From Colimorpha_A sp045533115 (GTDB lineage: Bacteria; Bacillota; Clostridia; Oscillospirales; CAG-272): a DNA stretch of 25,641 bases. The DNA is taken from positions 1 to 25,641 of the forward strand of contig JAZSHF010000007.1 of NCBI GenBank assembly GCA_045533115.1, written 5' to 3'. Below are positions 1 through 8,215 of this stretch, one piece after another (the first letter of the stretch is position 1; every line of letters starts with the position of its first letter). The translations under genes were made by a program, and so were the position numbers. The notes below the pieces were generated by a model, which saw only the letters and a list, made by a program, of their open reading frames with translations, made no database searches and was not told where the DNA came from.

Positions 1-112
1 GAAGGAGCAGACGGATGAGGTGTTACAAAGGAATTCTAATTTTTATTATCTTGACCTACGGTTTTCCCTCATCCGCCTCGCATACGCTCGGCACCTTCCC
101 CCAAGGGAAGGC
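1..112. repeat. Palindromic intergenic repeat, copy 1 (left end cut by the window)
   Basis: Same family as the full copy at 11697-11852. The inner inverted repeat is visible as CGGATGAGG at 12-20 and CCTCATCCG at 67-75. The right arm then carries a small hairpin (75-92) and an outer palindrome CCTTCCC-CCAA-GGGAAGG (94-111). The matching outer part of the left arm lies mostly before the window. The central spacer (21-66) is AT-rich and only weakly like that of copy 2. There is no ORF of its own, so it is MITE-like or a structured intergenic repeat. Confidence 0.75.
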
Positions 113-176
113 TTCTCACAAGCAATCTTCTCCTTCTTTTACTTCAATTCCGTTCATCGGCAAAACCTACATAGAA

Positions 177-199
177 CCCCGCCACTATGGCGGGGTTTT
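177..199 (+). terminator. Hairpin terminator, plus strand
   Basis: The stem is CCCCGCCA / TGGCGGGG (177-184 with 188-195) with a 3-nt loop, followed by TTTT at 196-199. The T tract is on the plus-strand side, so it most likely ends a plus-strand gene lying before the window. Confidence 0.6.
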
Positions 200-207
200 C
201 GGGGACA

Positions 208-241
208 AAAACGGCAGACGCCAAAAGGCATCTGCCGTTTT
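208..241 (-). terminator. Bidirectional terminator ending the dlt-like operon
   Basis: An 11-bp stem pairs AAAACGGCAGA (208-218) with TCTGCCGTTTT (231-241). One c/a mismatch and a GCC/GGC extension follow, closing an AAAA loop. There are T runs on both strands. It lies 11 bp past the stop codon of the last minus-strand gene and so closes that operon. It could also serve plus-strand transcripts. Confidence 0.8.
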
Positions 242-252
242 ATTATATACCT

Positions 253-762
253 TTATATGGGAAGATACTGTATTGAAATTACCTTTGCGTCTTTGAGAAT
301 AAAAGAAAGCGTAGTGTTTCCGTCGGTATAAGAAAGAAGCGTTGACGTTTCTTCGGTCGCATTGCCGTAAATACCCTTGATCTGATCCGGCGTCATTCCG
401 ATATACGCGCCCTCAGGAGTCTGTACGCTGTCGTCGGTGAGCTCGATCGAGTTCACGTAATCCTTCTTGCCGTCGGGTCGGGTAAGCACTCTGTAACCTG
501 CGTAGGTATAGGTCTTGTCAAGACCGTCAAAGGCGCAGGAAGCCGCCTCAAAGTAACTGAGCGGCTCACCGAGCGCGGTCAGCACGTCAGCCATATCGGC
601 GTCGATCTTGACCGCGTAATTATCCTTGCTTTCAACAGTGAAGAAATATTTGCTCTCCTTCGGTGCGCTACCGCCCTTATCGCCGTTATCTGCGGGCTGA
701 AGGCAGGAAGCAAGGGAAAACGTAAGAACTACGCTCAAAATTACAAGTAAAATTTTCTTCAT
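253..762 (-). CDS. Small secreted lipoprotein, unknown function
   Basis: A 169-residue protein with a clear lipoprotein signal: lysines at 2-3, a hydrophobic stretch, then the lipobox LASC with the lipidated Cys at residue 20. The next 15 residues are a Gly/Ser/Lys/Asp-rich linker, then a globular region of about 130 residues with no motif I recognise. The C-terminal part includes the words GMTPDQIKGIYG, a helix-turn pattern seen in small SmpA/OmlA-like or PepSY-like surface domains, but this is only a resemblance. The start is supported by TAGGAG 7 nt upstream of the ATG. It is the last gene of the dlt-like operon, 12 nt after the transglutaminase-like gene, so it is probably anchored on the outer face of the membrane with it. 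Confidence 0.85.
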   Translation of the reverse strand: MKKILLVILSVVLTFSLASCLQPADNGDKGGSAPKESKYFFTVESKDNYAVKIDADMADVLTALGEPLSYFEAASCAFDGLDKTYTYAGYRVLTRPDGKKDYVNSIELTDDSVQTPEGAYIGMTPDQIKGIYGNATEETSTLLSYTDGNTTLSFILKDAKVISIQYLPI

Positions 763-774
763 AACTATCTCCTA

Positions 775-1836
775 TCAGTCAACTACGTCGTAAGGACAGT
801 TTTCCTTATCGTAGCCGTAATAATTCGGTTTGTCGGTTCTGCTGTCGGAATATTCCTTGACCTCGGAATCAGTCTTCAGGAAACACTTAAACGGATATTT
901 CTTCGAGGTAGGGCAGGTATCGAAATGATACCACTTTTCGTCGATACAAACGATGAGCCAGTAGTGATCCGTCGTACCACCTACACGCTCGATCTGGTAG
1001 TTAGGTATTCCCGCCATCGTAAGAAGCGCTCTCGAAGCGGCGGCGTAATTGACGCAGTCACCCTTATTCGTAGTAAGAGCCGTCCATGCGTTTACGATCC
1101 AGTTGGGGTCGTCATCTGTCGAGACGTACTTTACTTTATATACCTTATTATATATTGCCTCTGCCTTCTGGCGGTCAGTCATGCCGTCCTTCAGTATGCT
1201 GTTAAGAATACTGCTGCAAAGAGCGTCAAGCTCCTCCTTCGTGCAAACGCTCGAATCCTGACCGCCGTCAAGCGGCTCAAGAACCGTAACGTATGATGTC
1301 ACATTAGCGGTGTTGCCTCTTTTGTCGGTCGCAGTATAGGTGACCTCGTATTTTCCGAGACGGGTAAGGTCAACAGCCGTTGCATCTACCGAAAACTGCA
1401 CGTTATCATCATCGTTATCGGTAACCGTAACGCCCTCGCGGTAGGAAACGCTGTCGCCAAGATGTACGACGAGATCCTTGATTCCGGAAAATTCGGGCGC
1501 GGTGGTATCCGCCGGCTTGACGGTGAGTACGGTAGTGACCGCCTTCACCTTCTTGTTTTTCGCCGTGTAACGAACGTCGTATTCTCCTGCAGTAAAGAGA
1601 GACGTTTCTGTATCTGTGCCCTTGTTAAACACCTTAACGACTATTTCGGTCTGCTTTCCGCCCTCGGTGGTAACACCTTCAAGAAGTGCGTTTTGAATAA
1701 ACTCGCTCGGATCGTCGGCATAAACGGTTATACCTTCCTTAACACCGACAATGATCGGTATCGGCTCGCTCTCGTTGCAGGAAAGAGCAAAGCAAGCGGT
1801 AAGCGCAAGCAGAATAATAAATATAATCTTCTTCAT
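775..1836 (-). CDS. Transglutaminase-like lipoprotein with Ig-like (DUF5011-type) repeats
   Basis: A 353-residue predicted lipoprotein. The signal is residues 1-20, with lipobox ALSC (Cys20); LTAC at Cys15 is an alternative. Residues about 30-190 form two beta-rich Ig-like units; the second (about 112-187) has the phrase patterns of DUF5011/HYR surface domains (GKYEVTYTATDKRGN). Residues about 200-353 are a transglutaminase-like core with a readable triad: Cys261 in KGDCVNYA, His291 in TDHYW, Asp306 in HFDTCP. Such domains can be proteases, cross-linkers or peptidoglycan- or protein-modifying enzymes, so the exact reaction is open. The start is fixed by AAGGAGG just before the ATG, overlapping the asnB stop codon. 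Its place in the operon suggests it acts on the same envelope target as the acyl-transfer genes. Confidence 0.88.
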   Translation of the reverse strand: MKKIIFIILLALTACFALSCNESEPIPIIVGVKEGITVYADDPSEFIQNALLEGVTTEGGKQTEIVVKVFNKGTDTETSLFTAGEYDVRYTAKNKKVKAVTTVLTVKPADTTAPEFSGIKDLVVHLGDSVSYREGVTVTDNDDDNVQFSVDATAVDLTRLGKYEVTYTATDKRGNTANVTSYVTVLEPLDGGQDSSVCTKEELDALCSSILNSILKDGMTDRQKAEAIYNKVYKVKYVSTDDDPNWIVNAWTALTTNKGDCVNYAAASRALLTMAGIPNYQIERVGGTTDHYWLIVCIDEKWYHFDTCPTSKKYPFKCFLKTDSEVKEYSDSRTDKPNYYGYDKENCPYDVVD

Positions 1837-1845
1837 ATTTCCTCC

Positions 1846-3690
1846 TTACGCCTTAAGTCCGTAACGCTCGCAAAGCATCGTGACAGTCATAACTATCAGC
1901 AGATAATCTATCTCGTAAGCTCCCATAAGTCGGAAATCGTCGGATAGATATACCTTCTTCATTTCGTTGACCTTGTTAAGATCGAATATATCGTACTTCT
2001 TTATAAGCGAATCGGAAAGGAATTCGATCTCGCCGTTCGCCTTCTTGACCATCGACGACATACCGGGTGCCTGGAACGGGAACTTTCTTCTCTTAAGTAT
2101 CTCGTCGGGAACGATTCCCTCTCCCGCCTTTTTGAGAATGTACTTTTCCTTTGCGCCGTTCATCTTGTACTTGTCGGGAATGGTCTTGACAAATTCAAGC
2201 AGATCGCGGTCAAGGAAGGGATGACGTCCCTCTACCGAATGAGAGAAGAACATTCTGTCGCCGTGCTCTGTAAGCAGGTGATCGGAAAGACGGAGCTTGT
2301 AGTCGATATAAGAGCGGCGCTTCTGCGAGGAAAGTCCCTTGACGCGGTCAACGTTTATCGGGCTTGTCTTGAATGCAGAGAAGCTGTCGATCTCGCCTCT
2401 TATGCGGTCACTGTAGACCGTTTCGTGTATCTTTCTTATTTCGGGATGGTTTCTTTCGTAACGGAAATAAGGATCGCCCCAAAGGCGCTCGTTTATTTCG
2501 CATTCTTCCTTCGTCATCTTACCCTTCTGCATTTCGCGGAAAAGGTCGACCATATATCCGACGTATCCGCAGAAAAATTCATCGGAGCCCTGACCGGTAA
2601 GCACCGCCTTTGCCGGTGACTGCTGAACGAGCGACGAAAGCATATAAGCCGCAACGTCGTAGCTTTCCTTAAGTCCCGACTCGGCGTGATAAACGACGTC
2701 GTAAAGGTTTTTCCAGATTTCCTCCTCACCGACCTTCGTCTTATAGTGAGTTGAATTCACGCACTCCTTGACGATCTTCTGGAATCGGCTTTCGTCGAGG
2801 TCGGCTTCACCGATCTCGGCGGAGAAGGAATAGTAGCTGTCAAGTAAGAACTTGCCGATGTAGCAAGCTACGACCGAGCTGTCAAGACCGCCCGAAACGT
2901 AAAACCCGACGGGAACGTCGGCAACAAGACGGCGCTTGATCGACTCCTTCATCATCTCGCGGAGCTTTTCAACGTAATACGCCTCGCCTCGGTCGTCCTC
3001 TTCCTCGGCAGAATAAATGAGATCCCAATATTCAATATCCTTGATTTCTTGATGCCTCTTAATAACGAGCAGATGTCCTGCGCGAAGCGAACGGATGCCG
3101 TCAAAGAATGTCTCGGGGGAAACGACACCGGGATAGTTCATAAGCTGATCGACTGCCTTAAGGTTAAGCTTTCTTTCTACCCAAGGACATTCAAGGATTC
3201 CCTTGATCTCGGAGCAGAATATGACCTGACCGTCGGCAACCGTATAAAACAGGGGACAAATTCCGATCTGGTCGCGCACGAGAATAAGCTGATCTTCCTT
3301 TTTGTCGTAAAGAGCGATAGCGAACTGACCGTTAAGCTTGTTCGGGAAGTCAAGCCCGTGTTCCTCGTAAAGGTGGAGAATGACCTCAACGTCGGTCTGC
3401 GTCTTAAAAACGTGACCGAGGGAGATAAGCTCGCTTCTCAGCTCGCGGTAATTGAATATCTCACCGTTACAGATGAGAGTAAGTGTATCGTCCTCGTTCG
3501 TTATCGGCTGCATACCGCCGTTAAGGTCTATGAAGCTGAGACGGTTGAAGCCGAGACCGACACCGGGCATTATTTTCATATTTGAGCCGTCGGGACCGCG
3601 GTGGCGGATCGCCGTCAGCATCTTGTTTATCATTTCGCTCGTGATAAGACGGCTTCCCGTATTATCGAATATTCCGCAAATTCCACACAT
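1846..3690 (-). CDS. asnB: Asparagine synthase (glutamine-hydrolysing), AsnB family
   Basis: A 614-residue two-domain amidotransferase. The N-terminal class II glutaminase begins MCGICG, with the catalytic Cys exposed after Met removal, and carries RHRGPDG (29-35) and NGEIFNYREL (75-84). The C-terminal ATP-dependent synthase has the PP-loop SGGLDSS (266-272) and the late motif EGRHPFLD. The normal reaction is aspartate + glutamine + ATP to asparagine. AsnB relatives in Gram-positives can instead amidate envelope groups such as meso-diaminopimelate (LtsA-type activity). The gene starts 1 nt after the DltD-like stop and 9 nt before the transglutaminase-like gene, so it is translationally linked to an envelope operon. 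That context makes an envelope amidation role possible, but the sequence alone cannot separate it from plain asparagine synthesis. Confidence 0.93.
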   Translation of the reverse strand: MCGICGIFDNTGSRLITSEMINKMLTAIRHRGPDGSNMKIMPGVGLGFNRLSFIDLNGGMQPITNEDDTLTLICNGEIFNYRELRSELISLGHVFKTQTDVEVILHLYEEHGLDFPNKLNGQFAIALYDKKEDQLILVRDQIGICPLFYTVADGQVIFCSEIKGILECPWVERKLNLKAVDQLMNYPGVVSPETFFDGIRSLRAGHLLVIKRHQEIKDIEYWDLIYSAEEEDDRGEAYYVEKLREMMKESIKRRLVADVPVGFYVSGGLDSSVVACYIGKFLLDSYYSFSAEIGEADLDESRFQKIVKECVNSTHYKTKVGEEEIWKNLYDVVYHAESGLKESYDVAAYMLSSLVQQSPAKAVLTGQGSDEFFCGYVGYMVDLFREMQKGKMTKEECEINERLWGDPYFRYERNHPEIRKIHETVYSDRIRGEIDSFSAFKTSPINVDRVKGLSSQKRRSYIDYKLRLSDHLLTEHGDRMFFSHSVEGRHPFLDRDLLEFVKTIPDKYKMNGAKEKYILKKAGEGIVPDEILKRRKFPFQAPGMSSMVKKANGEIEFLSDSLIKKYDIFDLNKVNEMKKVYLSDDFRLMGAYEIDYLLIVMTVTMLCERYGLKA

Positions 3691-3691
3691 T

Positions 3692-4747
3692 TTAATTTGC
3701 CTCTATGTTCATTCCGTATTTTTCGTACTGTGCTTTTTTGTCCGCCTCGTAGAAGGCGATCTTGTCTTCCCAGCGAGTGGCAAGATCACTTTCACCGCGT
3801 CTGTCTGTCAGACCCACTGTTTCGGTCAGATACTTTCCGAGCCACGTCGAAAGCTTTTCAGCGCCCGAAAGGTTCATATGAAGACCTGCGTCGTAGGTGT
3901 CTTTCGTATAATCAATACCTGTTTCGTCCTGCTTGTTAAGAAGGTTTATATAGGTAAGGTCATGCTTTTCAGCATATTCTACGACCTGCTGATCGTATTC
4001 GGGATACCAATAAGGATACAAGCTCGGCGCCTTTATGAGAAGAAGCGTAATTCCCTTCTTCTCGCAAAGCTCGACCATCATATCGAGGTATTTCCAAGCG
4101 CGCTCGTCAAAATCGTAATTCGAAAGCGGCTTTCCCGTCGGAACGTCGGTCGCGGGACGGACGTCGACACGCATATAGTAGCCGTTATGCGAGACCTTTT
4201 TGGTCTTGAACATATAAGTGAAGTCGTTTTTATTAAGCTCGCTCCAGCGGCTGTGGTAACGGAGTATCGGGAAAACGTAGTCGAGGAAATGCTCCTCTTC
4301 CTTCATCGAGGACATAATGGCACCAACCTTTGAAGGAGACCACTTCATACCCTCAATCGACATTCTGTTATACGCTTCGTTATTTGCCTCGGGGAACTGA
4401 AGCGACTGAATATTGAAGATAACGACCTCGGGCGTTTCATAGCGCAGAGTGTCCTCAAGCAGATAGTACGACTGGAAGATGTACTGCTCGGCGCTTCCCC
4501 TTATATAGCTGTTTATGCCGTAATCGCGCCAGAGGACGATCGGCGAGAAATTCTCGTAGACCTCGCAATCGCCGACGAATATAACGTCGTGATCCTTGAC
4601 CTCGCCGTAATACTCAGATACAAACGCGCCCTCGACGATGCCGACAACGTACTTCGGCATCAAAAGCGCCTGGAGAAGCGAAAGCGTCACAACGACGATA
4701 ACGGCAGAAGCTATAAATTTTATCCACTTTTTAGCGGCAGCTTTCAT
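3692..4747 (-). CDS. DltD-like membrane-anchored SGNH-family protein
   Basis: A 351-residue protein with one N-terminal membrane anchor (about 9-31) and an extracellular SGNH/DltD-like domain. The block I position reads VGDCEVYENFSP (58-69), so the usual Gly-Asp-Ser or Gly-Ser-Ser nucleophile motif is Gly59-Asp60-Cys61. The C-terminal catalytic block is DAGLHMNLSGAEKLS, offering Asp286 and His290. In dlt systems DltD works with DltB outside the membrane to pass the acyl group to the acceptor polymer. Here it follows the MBOAT gene by 15 nt and precedes asnB by 1 nt, the expected place for a DltD partner. Overall similarity to true DltD is low and the family call rests on motifs and context. 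It could also be an SGNH acyl-esterase. Confidence 0.75.
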   Translation of the reverse strand: MKAAAKKWIKFIASAVIVVVTLSLLQALLMPKYVVGIVEGAFVSEYYGEVKDHDVIFVGDCEVYENFSPIVLWRDYGINSYIRGSAEQYIFQSYYLLEDTLRYETPEVVIFNIQSLQFPEANNEAYNRMSIEGMKWSPSKVGAIMSSMKEEEHFLDYVFPILRYHSRWSELNKNDFTYMFKTKKVSHNGYYMRVDVRPATDVPTGKPLSNYDFDERAWKYLDMMVELCEKKGITLLLIKAPSLYPYWYPEYDQQVVEYAEKHDLTYINLLNKQDETGIDYTKDTYDAGLHMNLSGAEKLSTWLGKYLTETVGLTDRRGESDLATRWEDKIAFYEADKKAQYEKYGMNIEAN

Positions 4748-4762
4748 AGTTAAAAATCTTTC

Positions 4763-6355
4763 TTAGAACTGATTATAGATAAATTGGCTTGCGTCGTAGC
4801 CCATTCCGTAAGCACCCATTAAGAGAATGATAAGGAACAGTCCGTAGTATATCATAAATCTTATCGGATACGGACGGCGGTATATCATTTCTCTGACACT
4901 TCCCTTTTCCTGAAGCAAGCTTACGGTAAGCATCAGAAGCACTCCGCAAAGAAGAATTATGTAGTCAAGCGAAGTAAGTCCGAGCTTAAGAAGCGAGCCG
5001 TCAAAGAGAACGTGATAGTTGCTCGCGCCGAACGCCGAGAAGAAGACCTTGCCCGTCGTTGCGATAGAGACGTAGCAGTCGAACAGGTTGAGCGCGCAAA
5101 CGAGCGCAAAGGTGCGAAGGATCCTGAAAAGCGTATACGGGAAGCTCTTCGTAAACTTGAATCTGTCGTTGAATTTCTTATAAAGCGGCTCAAACTCCTC
5201 GGAGATCATAAGAACGGCGAAGTTTGCCATTCCCCAGACGATGAAGTTCCAGCTTGCGCCGTGCCAGATACCCGTCGAGAACCATACGACAGCGCTCGAA
5301 AGGTAGAGAGGAATACGCTTTCCGACCTTATCGCCGAAGACCTTTTTAGAGAATTTCGTAATTCCCTGCATCGGCTTGCTCACCGACACGGGATAGAAAA
5401 GGTAATCTCTGAACCACGAGCACATAGAAATGTGCCAGCGTCTCCAGTATTCCTTAAGCGACTTTGAGAAATAAGGACGGTCGAAGTTTTCACTCAGGCG
5501 AATGCCCATAGCTTCGGCAAGTCCTATCGTAATGTCAATACCGCCCGTAAAGTCGGCGTAAAGCTGAACCGTATAGAACAGCATAATGACGATAGAGTAC
5601 GCTCCGTTATAGGTCGACGGATCGGAGATCATCGTACTGACCGCAACGAACAGTCTGTCAGCAATTACGAGCTTCTTGAAGTAACCCCAAAGGACTCTTT
5701 CAAGGCCATATCCAACCTGCTTGCTGTCGAATTTATGCGGCGTGTAAAGCGTTTCGCTCATAGCCCCGTATCTTCCGATAGGACCTTGAACGAGCTGAGG
5801 GAAGAAGGAAACGAAAAGCGCGTACTTAAATACGTTCTTCTCCGCCGTCACCGTTCCGCGGTAAACGTCGATAAGATAGCCGATCGACTGGAAGGTGTAG
5901 AAGGATATTCCGAGCGGAACGATCATATTGACGAACGACAGTACGTTTTTCGAGCCCAACGATGTCAGCGTCGAATTTATATTCGAAATAAAGAAATTTG
6001 CATACTTGACGGTCGCCAAAATGCCGAGATTAAGAAGCAGACAAAGGACAAACCAAAAGAGCTTTTTTCTCTTCTGCTTGTCCTTATATATCTTCTTTTC
6101 TTCCTTTGACAGCTCTTCCTTGTGCGCTTTAAGATAGGCGCTCTGCTTGTCCGCAATGCTCTGCATTACGCGGGCAGTCAGATAGACCGTCAAGGTCGTC
6201 GCCGCAATAAAGGGAATAAACTGAGGCCCTGCTATAAAATAGAACGCATAGCTTGCAGTCAGAAGCAGGGGCCACTGTGCTTTTTTCGGGATTATGTAAT
6301 AGAGCAGTAAAAGAACTGCGCAAAATCCCAAAAATTCATACGAAGTAAAAAGCAT
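4763..6355 (-). CDS. MBOAT family O-acyltransferase (DltB/AlgI-like)
   Basis: A 530-residue multi-pass membrane protein with about ten hydrophobic segments. MBOAT landmarks are in order: FFPQLVQGPIGRYG (184-197), the re-entrant motif YWRRWHISMCSWFRDYLFYP (303-322) and the catalytic-His motif GIWHGASWNFIVWG (362-375, His365). A charged cytosolic loop, Lys/Glu-rich, lies at about 70-100. MBOAT proteins of this branch move an acyl group (D-alanyl in DltB, acetyl in AlgI/PatA) from a cytosolic donor across the membrane. The neighbouring carrier protein and adenylating enzyme point to an aminoacyl-carrier donor, as in DltB. It starts 8 nt after the carrier-protein stop; GAGGA 11 nt upstream gives the ribosome site. 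Confidence 0.9.
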   Translation of the reverse strand: MLFTSYEFLGFCAVLLLLYYIIPKKAQWPLLLTASYAFYFIAGPQFIPFIAATTLTVYLTARVMQSIADKQSAYLKAHKEELSKEEKKIYKDKQKRKKLFWFVLCLLLNLGILATVKYANFFISNINSTLTSLGSKNVLSFVNMIVPLGISFYTFQSIGYLIDVYRGTVTAEKNVFKYALFVSFFPQLVQGPIGRYGAMSETLYTPHKFDSKQVGYGLERVLWGYFKKLVIADRLFVAVSTMISDPSTYNGAYSIVIMLFYTVQLYADFTGGIDITIGLAEAMGIRLSENFDRPYFSKSLKEYWRRWHISMCSWFRDYLFYPVSVSKPMQGITKFSKKVFGDKVGKRIPLYLSSAVVWFSTGIWHGASWNFIVWGMANFAVLMISEEFEPLYKKFNDRFKFTKSFPYTLFRILRTFALVCALNLFDCYVSIATTGKVFFSAFGASNYHVLFDGSLLKLGLTSLDYIILLCGVLLMLTVSLLQEKGSVREMIYRRPYPIRFMIYYGLFLIILLMGAYGMGYDASQFIYNQF

Positions 6356-6363
6356 TAGTTAAA

Positions 6364-6594
6364 TCAGTCCTCGTCGGAAAGTCGTTCGATAAGCGCGTAA
6401 AGAGCCTTTGCGGAGTTGAAGTTCGCGGGAATGATGTCCTTTGCGGTAATGGTAACGTCGTACTCCTCGCTTATCTCGGTGATGAGACTGATGATGTCCA
6501 TCGAGTCGAGAATTCCGTCGTCGATGAGGTTTGTTTCGCTCTCGAAGTCAACGTCGGAGTGAAGATCGGTAAGAATTTCAAGAAGCTTTTCCAT
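6364..6594 (-). CDS. Acyl/aminoacyl carrier protein (DltC-like)
   Basis: A 76-residue acidic four-helix carrier protein, the usual size for DltC (about 78) or ACP. The phosphopantetheine site is Ser31 in the pattern LIDDGILDSMDIISLI. A typical ACP has DSL at this place; DSM/DSL followed by D/E is common in DltC-type carriers. The start is supported by AAAGGAT 7 nt upstream. It lies 14 nt after the DltA-like gene and 8 nt before the MBOAT gene, so it most likely carries the residue activated by DltA-like to the MBOAT protein. A holo-ACP synthase would have to come from elsewhere in the genome. Confidence 0.9.
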   Translation of the reverse strand: MEKLLEILTDLHSDVDFESETNLIDDGILDSMDIISLITEISEEYDVTITAKDIIPANFNSAKALYALIERLSDED

Positions 6595-6608
6595 GATTTT
6601 TATCCTTT

Positions 6609-8141
6609 TCAGTAAATATTATTTTCGAAGTTGTTTTTCAGCTCAACTCGGTTGAGCTTTCCGTTGGCAGTCAACGGAATCGTTTCAAGACGAATAAGCT
6701 TGTTCGGTATCATATAGCGGGGCAAGCGCTCCTTGAGCGCGACCGTAAGCTCCTTTTCGGTGCAGGTACCGACGTAGAAGAGAACGATCTTGCCCTTAGT
6801 CTTATCGTAAATACAAGCCGCCATCTGCACAGCGTCTATCATATTCGCACTGACCTCTATCTCGCCGAGCTCGATTCGGTGTCCCATGTGCTTTATCTGA
6901 TAGTCGCGGCGCGAAACGAACACAAGCTCGCCTCGCTCGTTCAGCTTACCCATATCGCCCGTCTTGTAAATGATCTCGGGATATGCGGTGTTAAGCGGAT
7001 TCTGCACGAACGCCTTCGATGTGCGCTCGGGATCGTTATAATATCCGAGAGTAACGGCGGTACCGCGAATACAGATCTCGCCCTCCTGTCCGTTTTCGGC
7101 AAGCTTGTTTTCGTCGGTCAGGAGAAGAATCTCGCGGTTGCGGAAGGGCTTTCCGATCGGGATCGCCTCGCCGTCCTCGAAGTCACGGTCTGCGTGATAG
7201 AAGCAGCACATTCCCGTGCCCTCGGTCGGACCGTAAAGGTTGGTAAACGACGCGTTCGGAAGCGCGTTTTTCCAGAGTCGGAACTGCTTTATCGGGAATA
7301 CCTCGGAGCCGAAGGCAACGGTGTGCAAATATTCGGGCTTTATTATCTCAAAGGTGCCGAACGCACTTACCATAGTGAGAGCCGAAACTACCCAGCAGAC
7401 GGTGTTTATCTTGTGCTTGTTAAGGTATTCAAGAAGTGCTACGGGCTGTGAGAAGAGCGTTTTCGGGATAAGATAGGTAGTTGCTCCGAATTTGAGCGTC
7501 GGGTAAAGCTCCTTAAGACAAGCGTCGAAGTAAAGAGGCGTCTGATTTCCGAAGATCGTGTTTTCGCTGAAAGAAAGCACCTCGGAAAGCTGCTCGATAT
7601 AATCAATTACCGAGCGATGACAAGCCGCAACGCCCTTCGGGATTCCCGTCGAGCCCGACGTAAACACGATGTATATAGGATCAATGTCAAGCGACCTATC
7701 GTAAATTTCGTCAAGGGCTTGGTAATTCGGTTCGGTAGTGAGAAGCTCGTCGTAAAGAACGACCTTACCGTCGGGAATGTCGAAGTTATTTGCCACGGAC
7801 ACCGTGTCCTCGTCGCAGATAATAAGAGGCGAACGCACGTTATTGAGAATCAGCTGAATACGGTCGCGGGGCATTTCCTCGTCGATTGGAACGTAGAAGC
7901 AGCCGCCGCTGATAACTCCGAAAAAGGCAGTTACCTCACGCGGTGATTTTCTCATAAAGACAACGACGGGGCGCTTGTAGATGCCGTTTTCGCTAAGATA
8001 CGAGCCGATGCGGCAGGCACGGTCGTAAACCTCTTCAAAGGTGAGCGAAAGCTCGCCGTCGGAAAAAGCGACCTTATTCGGCTTTTGCGGTACTATGTTA
8101 CGCAGATATGCCAAAACGTTATGTATTCTCTCCAAAGACAC
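6609..8141 (-). CDS. DltA-like amino-acid adenylating enzyme (AMP-forming ligase for the carrier protein)
   Basis: I place the start at GTG 8141, giving 510 residues, because GGAGG lies 7 nt upstream; 28 codons of open frame further upstream would run through the leader and into the promoter. The length matches DltA (about 505). Adenylation motifs: TSGSTGIPKG (161-170), substrate Asp206 in YFDACLKELYP, NLYGPTEGT (301-309), YKTGD (392-396), RRDYQIKHMGHRIE (411-424) and the catalytic Lys495 in TANGKLNR. The enzyme should activate an amino acid with ATP and load it on the neighbouring carrier protein. Where Bacillus DltA has FCGE, with a Cys linked to D-alanine choice, this protein has FGSE (Gly278), so D-Ala is not assured. 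It is the first gene of a seven-gene operon. A stand-alone NRPS A domain is the alternative reading. Confidence 0.88.
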   Translation of the reverse strand: MSLERIHNVLAYLRNIVPQKPNKVAFSDGELSLTFEEVYDRACRIGSYLSENGIYKRPVVVFMRKSPREVTAFFGVISGGCFYVPIDEEMPRDRIQLILNNVRSPLIICDEDTVSVANNFDIPDGKVVLYDELLTTEPNYQALDEIYDRSLDIDPIYIVFTSGSTGIPKGVAACHRSVIDYIEQLSEVLSFSENTIFGNQTPLYFDACLKELYPTLKFGATTYLIPKTLFSQPVALLEYLNKHKINTVCWVVSALTMVSAFGTFEIIKPEYLHTVAFGSEVFPIKQFRLWKNALPNASFTNLYGPTEGTGMCCFYHADRDFEDGEAIPIGKPFRNREILLLTDENKLAENGQEGEICIRGTAVTLGYYNDPERTSKAFVQNPLNTAYPEIIYKTGDMGKLNERGELVFVSRRDYQIKHMGHRIELGEIEVSANMIDAVQMAACIYDKTKGKIVLFYVGTCTEKELTVALKERLPRYMIPNKLIRLETIPLTANGKLNRVELKNNFENNIY

Positions 8142-8178
8142 TTGTGATCCTCCATCGGTTCGCCGTATAAGTATTTTT

Positions 8179-8210
8179 GGGCGTGCAAACAAACGGGTGC
8201 CCAAACACCC
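8179..8210 (-). promoter_or_regulatory. Alternative hairpins at the 5' end of the dlt-like mRNA
   Basis: The leader between the expected transcription start (about 8209) and the start codon holds two overlapping inverted repeats that cannot form together. They are GGGTG/CACCC (8206-8210 with 8195-8199) and GGGC/GCCC (8199-8202 with 8179-8182). This could stabilise the 5' end, bind a repressor or act as a simple switch. I recognise no known riboswitch. Confidence 0.35.
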
Positions 8211-8215
8211 ACTGT

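Noticed and set aside
94..111. CCTTCCC palindrome as a terminator
   Set aside because: It lacks a T tract and is the outer palindrome of the repeat family, found in both arms of copy 2.
15..331. Two overlapping plus-strand ORFs (93 and 103 codons)
   Set aside because: They run through the palindromic repeat and both terminator hairpins and overlap the end of a real minus-strand gene; no ribosome site suits them.
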